Positions 26,011 through 32,541 of a stretch of 32,541 bases of DNA are shown one piece after another (position 1 is the stretch's first letter; the number at the start of each line of letters is the position of its first letter). Made by a program: the position numbers and the translations under genes. The stretch spans positions 1-32,541 of the forward strand of contig CAYMLL010000043.1 in NCBI GenBank assembly GCA_964390645.1, in the 5' to 3' direction. Source of the stretch: CAYMLL01 sp964390645 (lineage in GTDB: Bacteria > Planctomycetota > UBA8108). A model generated the notes under the pieces. It did no database searches, was not told where the DNA came from, and saw nothing but the letters and a program-made list of their open reading frames with translations.

Positions 26011-26091
26011 ATTCCGCCGGACTCAGTCGTCGCCGCTGGACGGCACCCGGGCCGAATCGACGAGTCTCAGCGTCCCACAGGGAGCCGGAAC

Positions 26092-26376
26092 ATGGCGGTA
26101 GTGATTCGCATTCCGACGCCGCTGCGCAAGTTCACCGACGGTCAGGCCGAGGTTCAGGTCGAGGGTGCGACGATCCAGGAGGTCTTCTCGAACCTCGAGC
26201 GTTCCCACGTCGGGATCGGAGCGAAGATCTTCGACGACAGCGGCGAGATCCGTCGTTTCATCAATGTCTTCGTCAACGGCGACGACGTGCGCCATGCCGA
26301 CGGTCCCGCCACCGCGGTGCAGTCCGGCGACGAGGTCAGCGTCGTCCCGGCGATCGCTGGCGGCCGGCGGGTTTGA
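26092..26376 (+). CDS. CysO-like (MoaD/ThiS family) sulfur carrier protein with extended C-terminus
   Basis: The 94-residue product starts at ATG 26092, ahead of which stands AGGGAG. It is a ubiquitin-fold carrier whose pattern follows mycobacterial CysO: VVIRIPTPLRKFTDGQ, then FINVFVNGDDVR, then GDEVSVVPAIAGG. The E1-like enzyme adenylates the carrier's C-terminal glycine and converts it to a thiocarboxylate that donates sulfur. Here the diglycine (90-91) is followed by Arg-Arg-Val before TGA at 26374-26376. CysO, MoaD and ThiS normally end at GG, so the tail must be cut or the protein is inactive. The tail and stop lie in the first copy of a 23-bp tandem repeat. It is the first gene of an operon with moeB and cysM, which argues for cysteine rather than molybdopterin synthesis. 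Confidence 0.88.
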   Translation: MAVVIRIPTPLRKFTDGQAEVQVEGATIQEVFSNLERSHVGIGAKIFDDSGEIRRFINVFVNGDDVRHADGPATAVQSGDEVSVVPAIAGGRRV

Positions 26377-26423
26377 TTCCCGGCGGCCGGCGGGTTTGAT
26401 TCCCGGCGGCCGGCGGGTTTGAT
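26359..26423 (+). repeat. 23-bp tandem repeat across the carrier stop codon
   Basis: Copies lie at 26359-26381 and 26382-26404 (identical) and a third matches over its first 19 bp (26405-26423). Each begins GGCGGCCGGCGG and goes on GTTTGAT. Copy 1 supplies the codons Gly-Gly-Arg-Arg-Val-stop of the sulfur carrier. As 23 is not a multiple of 3, later copies would read the same words in other frames. Confidence 0.92.
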
Positions 26424-26513
26424 CGCCGGAACTCGACGAGAACCGCTGGAAGTCGCGCCCGCTGCCGGCGGCTTCCGACAGGGTCAGCACCGAGGAGCGA
26501 GAGTTCACTTCCC

Positions 26514-27674
26514 ATGCCCGCCCCTACTTACGACGAGCTCCTTGCCGAGCTGCGCGCCTCGATTCCGGAGAAGTCGCCGGAGGAGGTCTCGGAGGATCTC
26601 GCGAATGGCTCCGGTGTCACCGTGGTCGATGTCCGGGAGGGCGACGAGTTCCGCGCCGGGCATCTCCCCGGTGCCGTCCACCTGCCCCGTGGATTTCTCG
26701 AGATGCAGGCCGCGAAGAAGGTGCCGCAGAGCGACACGCCGGTCCTCGCATACTGCGCCGGAGGCGTGCGCTCGCTCTTCGCGGCGAACACGCTGCGCAC
26801 GCTCGGCTACTCGAACGTCACGTCGATGAAGGGGGGCTTTCAGCGCTGGAAGCAGAACGGCCATGCCGTCGACGTCCCGGCCACGCTCAGCGAGCGCGAG
26901 CGCGAGCGCTACGCGCGGCACGTGACGATCGACGAGGTCGGTGAGGCCGGCCAGATCAAGTTGAAGCAGGCGAAGGTGCTCTGCGTCGGTGCCGGTGGCC
27001 TCGGCTCGCCCGCCGCGTTCTACCTTGCCGCGGCCGGTGTCGGCACGATCGGGCTCGTCGATTACGACGTTGTCGACCGCAGCAACCTGCAGCGCCAGAT
27101 CCTGCACACCGACGATCGCGTTGGCGAGCTCAAGACCGAGTCGGCGAAGGCAACGCTTCTCGGGCTCAATCCCGACGTCACCGTCAACCTCTACAACGAG
27201 CGCATCTACAGCGCCAACGTTGACGAGATCATCGGCGGCCACGACATCGTGCTCGACGGTTGCGACAACTTCCCGACGCGTTATCTGGTCAACGACGCGT
27301 GCTGCAAGCACGGCATTCCGAACGTCCACGGCAGCATCTATCGCTTCGACGGCCAGGTGACGGTCTTCTGGCCGGGCAAGGGGCCGTGCTATCGGTGTCT
27401 TTTCCCGGAGCCGCCGCCACCGGAGATGGCGCCGTCCTGCGCCGAGGCTGGTGTCCTCGGAGTTCTTCCGGGGGTCATCGGGGTGCTCGAGGCGATCGAG
27501 GTCGTCAAGATCATCCTCGGCAAGGGCGATCTGCTGACCGGACGTCTGTTGACCTATGACGCCCTCGAGGCGAAGTTTCGGGAGCTGAAGATTCGTGCCG
27601 ACGTCGCGTGCAAGTACTGCGGCGGAGGAGACTTCCCGGGCTACGTCGACTACGAGCACTTCTGCGGCGTCTGA
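26514..27674 (+). CDS. moeB: Rhodanese-MoeB/MoeZ fusion: sulfur-carrier adenylyltransferase
   Basis: The 386-residue product begins with a rhodanese domain (about 20-118) whose active-site loop is YCAGGVRS, carrying the persulfide Cys. An E1-like ThiF/MoeB domain follows (about 128-386): the nucleotide loop VGAGGLGSPA, the adenylation segment DYDVVDRSNLQRQILH, DGCDNFPTRYLVND, two zinc-binding pairs CYRC and CKYC, and the mobile Cys segment APSCAEAGVLG. It would adenylate the carrier's C-terminus and hand it sulfur from the rhodanese persulfide. In mycobacterial MoeZ and eukaryotic Uba4 the rhodanese is C-terminal; here it comes first, an order I believe also exists in some proteobacterial MoeB proteins. 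It lies between the CysO-like carrier and cysM, so its likely partner is that carrier, though molybdopterin synthase could also be served. Confidence 0.92.
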   Translation: MPAPTYDELLAELRASIPEKSPEEVSEDLANGSGVTVVDVREGDEFRAGHLPGAVHLPRGFLEMQAAKKVPQSDTPVLAYCAGGVRSLFAANTLRTLGYSNVTSMKGGFQRWKQNGHAVDVPATLSERERERYARHVTIDEVGEAGQIKLKQAKVLCVGAGGLGSPAAFYLAAAGVGTIGLVDYDVVDRSNLQRQILHTDDRVGELKTESAKATLLGLNPDVTVNLYNERIYSANVDEIIGGHDIVLDGCDNFPTRYLVNDACCKHGIPNVHGSIYRFDGQVTVFWPGKGPCYRCLFPEPPPPEMAPSCAEAGVLGVLPGVIGVLEAIEVVKIILGKGDLLTGRLLTYDALEAKFRELKIRADVACKYCGGGDFPGYVDYEHFCGV

Positions 27675-27696
27675 ATGCGAGTGGACGCGGGGATCG

Positions 27697-28638
27697 ATGG
27701 CGTCGTATCTACCTGAAGAGTTCCGGCCGCTGCTGGAGAAGTGTCCCGCGCTCTCGCTGATCGGGAACACGCCGCTGGTGCGTATCGACCTTCCCGGGCT
27801 CTCGAAACCCGGTGTCGAGGTCTACGCCAAGATCGAGTACTTCAATCCCGGCGGCTCGATCAAGGATCGCCCCGTGCTGTGGATGCTGGCGCGTGCGATC
27901 CTGGACGGCCGCCTGACGCCGGAGCGCAGCGTGATCGACTCGAGCTCGGGCAACGCGGGCATCGCCTACGCGATGATCGGCTCGGCGCTGGGCTACAAGG
28001 TGAAGCTGGTGGTGCCGGAGAACGCGTCGATCGAGCGCAAGCGACGCATCCTCGCGCACGGCGCGGATCTCCACTTCACCGACGCCGTCGAGGGCTACGA
28101 CGAGGCTCTTCGCGAGGTGCACCGTCAGGCCGATGCGGACCCGGACAAGTACTTCTTCAGCGATCAGTACGCGAACGAGAACAACTGGCAGGCCCACTTT
28201 TACACGACCGCCGCGGAGATCCTCGATCAGACCGATCGCCGGATCACACATTTCGTCGGCGGCGTCGGTACGGGCGGCTCGATCACCGGTGTCGGTCGTC
28301 GTCTCAAGGAGGAGAGCTCTGATATCGAGGTGACGATGATTCTCCCGGACGCGTTCCCGGTAATCGAGGGCCTCAAGCCGATGGAGAGCGAGGAGGACAT
28401 CATCCCCGAGATCTTCGACGACTCGGTGGTCGACCGGCGGATCAATGTCGACGTCGAGGAGGCCTACACGATGTGTCAGCGGCTCGCGAAGATCGGCTTC
28501 TTCGTCGGTCAGTCCTCGGGCGCCTACTTGGCCGGGGTCCAGGACGTGGTCTCGCGCATCGACCGCGGCGTCGTCGTGACGATCTTCAACGATCTCGGCG
28601 AGCGCTACTTCTCGACGGGGCTCTGGGGCCGCGATTGA
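27697..28638 (+). CDS. cysM: Cysteine synthase, CysM type
   Basis: From ATG 27697 the product is 313 residues, close to mycobacterial CysM. It is a fold-type II PLP enzyme: the PLP lysine lies in FNPGGSIKDRP, the substrate loop is SSSGNAGIAYA, the phosphate-binding loop GGVGTGGSITGVG, and the late Ser loop GQSSGAYLAG. In the CysO pathway this enzyme joins O-phosphoserine (or an acetylated serine) with the thiocarboxylate of the carrier to give a carrier-cysteine adduct. The adjacent carrier and activating enzyme favour that role over the sulfide-using CysK reaction, but substrate choice cannot be read here. It starts 22 nt after moeB. The frame is open upstream inside moeB, but that part is not protein-like. 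Confidence 0.92.
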   Translation: MASYLPEEFRPLLEKCPALSLIGNTPLVRIDLPGLSKPGVEVYAKIEYFNPGGSIKDRPVLWMLARAILDGRLTPERSVIDSSSGNAGIAYAMIGSALGYKVKLVVPENASIERKRRILAHGADLHFTDAVEGYDEALREVHRQADADPDKYFFSDQYANENNWQAHFYTTAAEILDQTDRRITHFVGGVGTGGSITGVGRRLKEESSDIEVTMILPDAFPVIEGLKPMESEEDIIPEIFDDSVVDRRINVDVEEAYTMCQRLAKIGFFVGQSSGAYLAGVQDVVSRIDRGVVVTIFNDLGERYFSTGLWGRD

Positions 28639-28786
28639 CCGCGTGGGTGTGATCCGTCGCCAGTTGCCGCGGGCGTCCGGGGCCCTGGATCTTCCGGGTC
28701 GCGAGTGGTGTCCGGGCCTGTCGCGTAAATCAAATGATTATCGCCACTTCGGTGGGCAGTTTGGCCCCCCGGGACGGCTCGGACGT

Positions 28787-28815
28787 TTGATCGGACCGCC
28801 GCTTCGCACTATCAT
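28787..28815 (+). promoter_or_regulatory. Promoter of the E1-proline dehydrogenase operon
   Basis: TTGATC (28787-28792) and TATCAT (28810-28815) are 17 bp apart. Predicted start about 28822, leader about 63 nt. The -10 lies just before the in-frame ATG 28825, supporting the later ATG 28885 as the true start. Confidence 0.5.
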
Positions 28816-28884
28816 ACCGACGGCATGGTCCCCGACCCGACCGTCACTTGCCGGCTCGACGGACGTTCTGGAGACTGGATTCAC

Positions 28885-30984
28885 ATGGCCACGAAGACGC
28901 GGAGTCTGAAGAGCGTCGGGATCTCCCGGAGCGAGTTGCTCTCGGCGTACCGTCTGATGGTGCTCGGACGAGAGGTCGACGAGGCGGAGGCCCGCTTTCG
29001 CCGCCAGGGCCACTATCTCTTCCAGCTCAGCATCGCCGGGCACGACGCGGTGCAGGCCGTCTGCGCCCGGCTGCTGAAGTCCGGGCACGACTGGTTCTTT
29101 CCGTACTATCGCGATCGTACTTTCGCGCTCGGGATCGGCATGTCGATGGAGGATATCTTTCGCCAGGGGCTAGGCAAGGCGACGGACCCGAGCTCTGGCG
29201 GTCGGCAGATGCCCAACCATTTTGCCTCGCCCGCGCTCCACATCGTCAGCCAGTCGAGCCCGACCGGAACGCAGTATCTGCAGGCGGTCGGGATCGCCGA
29301 GGCGGGCAAGCTTGCCGCGGAGCTGTCGAACTCGCCACGGATTCCGGCGTTCCAGGCCGACGAGGTCGTCTACGTATCGTCCGGTGAAGGCGCGACGAGT
29401 CAGGGTGAGTTCTACGAGGCTCTCAGCGCCGCGTCGCTGAAGCGTCTGCCGGTGCTCTTCGTGATTCAGGACAACGAGTATGCGATCTCGGTGCCCGTCG
29501 AGGAGCAGACTCCCGGCGGCAGCATCTCGCGCGCCTTCCGGGGCTTCCCCGGTCTGCTCGTCGAGGAGGTCGACGGGCTGGACGTCATCGACTGCTACGA
29601 GCGCATCGGTCGCGCCGTCGCGCATTGCCGTGCGGGTAAGGGGCCCGCCCTGGTGCACGCGAAGGTCGTGAGGCTCCACGCGCATTCGGATTCGGACGAC
29701 GACTCGCTCTACCGGTCGGCGCGGGAGAAGGCCGATGCGGCCGCGCAGGATCCGATGGTCACGTTCGAGGCTGCGCTGATCGACGAGGAGCTCATCACCG
29801 CAGCGGAGGCGGAGGAGGAGCACGATCGGGCGCGTCGGCGGCTCGGTGAGGCCTTCGACACCGTCGTCACCGAGCCGGAGACCGGGGGAGACAGCAACGA
29901 GCTCTACGTCTTCAACCCGGAGACCGTGACGGTCGAGGAGACGCGTCCGGAGTCGGACGGCGCGGTGCTGACGATGATCGCGGCGGTGAATCACACCCTC
30001 GAGATCGAGATGGCCCGCGACCGGCGCGTCGTCGTGTTCGGCGAGGATATCGCCGACTGCTCGCGTGCCGAGTGCCTCGACGAGCTCAAGGGCAAGGGCG
30101 GCGTCTTCAAGGCGACGCAGAACCTCCAGCGTCTCTTCGGGTCACGCCGCGTGTACAACACGGCGCTCGCGGAGGCGTCCATCGTCGGCCGCGCGATCGG
30201 CATGTCGGCGCGTGGCTTCCGGCCGGTCGTGGAGATCCAGTTCTTCGACTACATCTGGACCGCGATGATGCAGATCCGCAACGAGCTCGCGACGATGCGC
30301 TGGCGCTCGAGCAACTCGTTCTCGTCTGCGGTCGTCGTTCGTGCGCCGATCGGAGGCTACGTGCGCGGCGGAGCGATGTATCACAGCCAGTGCGGTGAGG
30401 CGGCGTTCTGCCACACGCCCGGGCTTCGCGTCGTCATGCCCTCGAACGCCCGCGATGTCTGCGGTCTTCTGCGCGCGTCGATTCGCTGCGGCGATCCGGT
30501 GCTCTTTCTGGAGCACAAGCACCTCTATCGTCAGCGCTACTCACGATCGGCGGATCCGGGTCCGGACTACGTCATCCCGCTGGGCAAGGCGGCGACCGTG
30601 CGGCCGGGCCGGGATGTGACCGTCGTCACGTACGGCGCCATGGTGCAGAAGTCGCTCGATGTCAGCGAGGCTCTCGAGGCGGAGGGGCTCGAGCCGGAGA
30701 TCATCGATCTGCGCTCGCTGCAGCCGTACGACTGGGATGCGATCGCCGTGTCGGTCAGGAAGACCGGTCGTCTCGTGGTGGTCCACGAGGAGAGCCGCTC
30801 CTGGGGCTTCGGCGCCGAGATCGCCGCTCGCGTCGCCGACGAGCTCTTCGAGCACCTCGATGCACCGGTGGCGCGTGTCGCGAGTGCGGACACGCATGTC
30901 GGCTACGCGCCCGAGCTCGTCGATCGCGCCCTTCCGAGCCCCGAGGGCATCGAGAAGGCGATTCGCGACACGGCTCGTTACTGA
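28885..30984 (+). CDS. 2-oxoacid dehydrogenase E1, fused alpha and beta subunits
   Basis: From ATG 28885 the product is 699 residues. The first half is an E1 alpha subunit: DWFFPYYRDRTFALGIG, the GGRQMPNHF region, and the thiamine diphosphate motif from SSGEGATSQGEF to FVIQDNEYAIS (GEG/DN in place of GDG/NN). A linker at about 350-380 joins it to a complete beta subunit: VVVFGEDIADC, YNTALAEASIVGRAIGMSARGFRPVVEIQFFDY, PIGGYVRGGAMYHSQ, and a C-terminal transketolase domain ending HEESRSWGFGAEIAAR. It resembles the branched-chain (2-oxoisovalerate) group and would decarboxylate a 2-oxoacid onto an E2 lipoyl arm. E2 and E3 genes are not in the window. It is probably cotranscribed with proline dehydrogenase 31 nt downstream. 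Confidence 0.9.
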   Translation: MATKTRSLKSVGISRSELLSAYRLMVLGREVDEAEARFRRQGHYLFQLSIAGHDAVQAVCARLLKSGHDWFFPYYRDRTFALGIGMSMEDIFRQGLGKATDPSSGGRQMPNHFASPALHIVSQSSPTGTQYLQAVGIAEAGKLAAELSNSPRIPAFQADEVVYVSSGEGATSQGEFYEALSAASLKRLPVLFVIQDNEYAISVPVEEQTPGGSISRAFRGFPGLLVEEVDGLDVIDCYERIGRAVAHCRAGKGPALVHAKVVRLHAHSDSDDDSLYRSAREKADAAAQDPMVTFEAALIDEELITAAEAEEEHDRARRRLGEAFDTVVTEPETGGDSNELYVFNPETVTVEETRPESDGAVLTMIAAVNHTLEIEMARDRRVVVFGEDIADCSRAECLDELKGKGGVFKATQNLQRLFGSRRVYNTALAEASIVGRAIGMSARGFRPVVEIQFFDYIWTAMMQIRNELATMRWRSSNSFSSAVVVRAPIGGYVRGGAMYHSQCGEAAFCHTPGLRVVMPSNARDVCGLLRASIRCGDPVLFLEHKHLYRQRYSRSADPGPDYVIPLGKAATVRPGRDVTVVTYGAMVQKSLDVSEALEAEGLEPEIIDLRSLQPYDWDAIAVSVRKTGRLVVVHEESRSWGFGAEIAARVADELFEHLDAPVARVASADTHVGYAPELVDRALPSPEGIEKAIRDTARY

Positions 30985-31015
30985 AGTCGGAGGCTCTCGG
31001 CGGCCGGCGAGCGTC

Positions 31016-31993
31016 ATGGGTTTTTTCCACAAGGCTCTGGAGCGACTCGTGCCCCTGCTGCCGAGGTGGATCATCACGTCCGTGGCACGGCGCTACGTCG
31101 CGGGGGAGACGGACGACGACGTGCTGCGCGCAGTGCTCGAACTGCGCATCAAGGGCCTCGTCAGCACCGTCGACATCCTCGGCGAGAACGCCGGCGACGA
31201 CGCCGAGGTTGCCGAGGTCGTCGCCCGGTACGTCGCGCTGCTGCATCGCCTGAAGGACGAGCGCGTGCCGCCGCACGTCTCGATCAAGCCGACCCACCTC
31301 GGCCTGAGGCTGGGGGAAGACGTCTCGCTGGCGGCGGCGCGCTCCATCGTCGAGGCGGCGGTCGAGCTCGAGGGTTTCGTCGAGATCGACATGGAGGATT
31401 CGTCGACGACCGACGCGACGATCCGGCTGTTTCGCACGCTGCGCGAGGATTTTGACTCGGTCGGCATGGCGGTGCAGGCCTGCCTGCGCCGCAGCATCGA
31501 CGACGTGAAGAATCTCGCTGCCCTGCGGCCGAGTCTCCGCATCTGCAAGGGTATCTACATCGAGCCCGGGGAGATCGCCTTTGGCGGTCGCGAGGAGATC
31601 CGTGAGAGCTTCCTGCGCCTCGTCGACGCGACGCTCGAGGCGGGTGGTCGTCCGGCGATTGCGACGCACGATCGCCGGCTCGTCGACGCGTGCCTCGAGC
31701 GCACACGCGATCTCGACCCGAGCACCCACGAGTACCAGATGCTGGCGGGTGTCGGACACCGGCTGCGACCCACGATTCTGCGGGCGGGGAGTCCCGTACG
31801 CATCTACGTGCCCTACGGTCCACGGTGGCTCGACTACAGTCTCCGGCGGCTGAACGAGAACCCGCGGCTCTTGCTCCACGTCGTGGCGGGCGTGCTCACC
31901 GGCCGCGCCTTCTTCGCACGTCGCAGACCGCCCGATGTCGAATCCCACCTGCTGATCGTCTACACGCTGACCGGCGTGAAGTTGACTTCGTGA
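31016..31993 (+). CDS. Proline dehydrogenase, monofunctional
   Basis: From ATG 31016 the product is 325 residues, the size of stand-alone bacterial PRODH. The barrel motifs are present: VSIKPTHLGLRLG, VEIDMEDSSTTDATIRLF, RICKGIYIEP (the KGxYxEP signature), PAIATHD, HEYQMLAGV, and the substrate-binding C-terminal helix VRIYVPYGPRWLDYSLRRLNENP with its paired arginines. It oxidises proline to pyrroline-5-carboxylate using FAD and passes electrons to the quinone pool at the membrane. The partner P5C dehydrogenase is not in the window. The frame is open far upstream inside the E1 gene, but family alignment fixes the start. The stop lies inside the first copy of a palindromic repeat (31983-32010). 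Confidence 0.92.
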   Translation: MGFFHKALERLVPLLPRWIITSVARRYVAGETDDDVLRAVLELRIKGLVSTVDILGENAGDDAEVAEVVARYVALLHRLKDERVPPHVSIKPTHLGLRLGEDVSLAAARSIVEAAVELEGFVEIDMEDSSTTDATIRLFRTLREDFDSVGMAVQACLRRSIDDVKNLAALRPSLRICKGIYIEPGEIAFGGREEIRESFLRLVDATLEAGGRPAIATHDRRLVDACLERTRDLDPSTHEYQMLAGVGHRLRPTILRAGSPVRIYVPYGPRWLDYSLRRLNENPRLLLHVVAGVLTGRAFFARRRPPDVESHLLIVYTLTGVKLTS

Positions 31994-32048
31994 TCGTTTT
32001 CACGAGGACCGTCTTGACGCTGACTTCGTGACCGTTTTCACGATGACC
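31983..32048. repeat. Two 28-bp palindrome-bearing direct repeats at the proline dehydrogenase stop
   Basis: Copies at 31983-32010 and 32021-32048 differ at two positions. Each holds TCGTGA and TCACGA as a 6-bp inverted repeat around a 6-nt loop, and a decayed third copy follows. The first copy contains the TGA stop (31991-31993), so the hairpin could slow transcription or protect the 3' end; there is no T-run after it. Confidence 0.8.
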
Positions 32049-32541
32049 TCGCGATCGTCCTCACCATGGGCTCGTGACGGGGTGTTCTCGGGCCGGGGTG
32101 TTCGCGGTATCGGATTCACGTCGGCGCCTTTCGAGACGTGCTCCCGGAGGCTGCTTCAAGACCCCGTCCGGACCGTGGTCGGCTACGGTGGCGCGATGGC
32201 TTCGTCGGGCCTCCTCGACGATCGCCTTCCTCCGCCGCGCCCGGCCTCGGGCCGACGGAGCGGTTTTGGAAGAGCTTCTTACGAATAAAAAACTGCGCTG
32301 GTACTGCTTTTGTTGAAATGCCGTCGACGACTTCTTCGTCTGATGGGATGGCGCGACGCCGTTTCCGAGCCGTCGATCGATCCGTTGCGAAGTGATCGGG
32401 AGAACCCCGGTCGTCGCGGTGCGTCGGAGATCGGCAGACTCTGTGCAACCTGTGTCCCTTCGGGGCCCGCCGCTGCTCGCTCTTACATCGCCGCCGCGCG
32501 TTCAGGCCGCGCCCCTCGCGCTGGGGTCGCGCGGCGGGCCC
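31994..32541. other. Gene-free window end
   Basis: Apart from the palindromic repeats, I find no protein gene, tRNA or rRNA. Around 32270-32325 there is a short AT-rich patch with a run of six A, unlike the rest of the window. The last 79 bases are bounded by a perfect inverted repeat. Confidence 0.6.
32463..32541. repeat. Inverted repeat at the window end
   Basis: GGGCCCGCCGC (32463-32473) and GCGGCGGGCCC (32531-32541) are perfect 11-bp arms 57 bp apart. The enclosed DNA is itself GC-rich with a smaller CCCC/GGGG hairpin. It may be part of a larger element beyond the window. Confidence 0.6.

Overview
The window is a high-GC bacterial chromosome segment, dense in genes on both strands. It appears to be one scaffold of a draft or metagenome-derived assembly, because a run of 10 Ns with disordered flanks sits at 5744-5753. 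LptF/LptG-type permeases and a GmhA-like SIS protein point to a Gram-negative cell with lipopolysaccharide. ClpC, an FHA-GAF-AAA+ regulator, a ThiD2-ThiE fusion and a one-chain E1 dehydrogenase fit a deep-branching lineage (Planctomycetota, Acidobacteriota, Myxococcota or similar). I cannot fix the phylum from sequence alone.

Layout. 1-4.9 kb: the 3' end of pyrG, the lptF-lptG pair (minus), an M48 lipoprotein protease and a one-pass membrane protein. 4.9-8 kb: an ECF sigma factor (minus), the assembly gap, a YdjC/ChbG-type deacetylase and trxB (minus operon). 8-12.2 kb: a zinc-finger-less DnaJ (plus) and clpC (minus), separated by 747 bp without a gene. 12.4-15.9 kb: a long NTPase-TPR gene cut by one in-frame TAG and carrying a degenerate P-loop. 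16.0-16.3 kb: a promoter-to-terminator unit that looks like an orphan small RNA gene. 16.5-19.9 kb: a lipoprotein gene (minus), a noncoding stretch with tandem palindromes and an FHA-GAF-AAA+-Fis regulator. 20-23.5 kb: SIS protein, thiD2-thiE, a membrane TPR protein and purM (plus). 23.6-25.8 kb: dapF (minus) and a secreted protein of unknown function.

26-28.6 kb holds the most coherent functional unit: a CysO-like sulfur carrier, a rhodanese-MoeB/MoeZ activating enzyme and CysM, read from one promoter. This resembles the thiocarboxylate route to cysteine known in Mycobacterium. Here the carrier's diglycine is followed by three extra residues encoded by a 23-bp tandem repeat, no Mec protease gene is in view, and the 5' leader can fold into a compact three-way junction. 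28.8-32 kb holds a fused E1 alpha-beta 2-oxoacid dehydrogenase and a proline dehydrogenase, then a gene-free end with palindromic repeats.

Promoters of the sigma-70 type with exact 17-bp spacers recur ahead of many genes, so start-site choices and operon limits can be argued from sequence. All functions are assigned by reading motifs; no database search was run.
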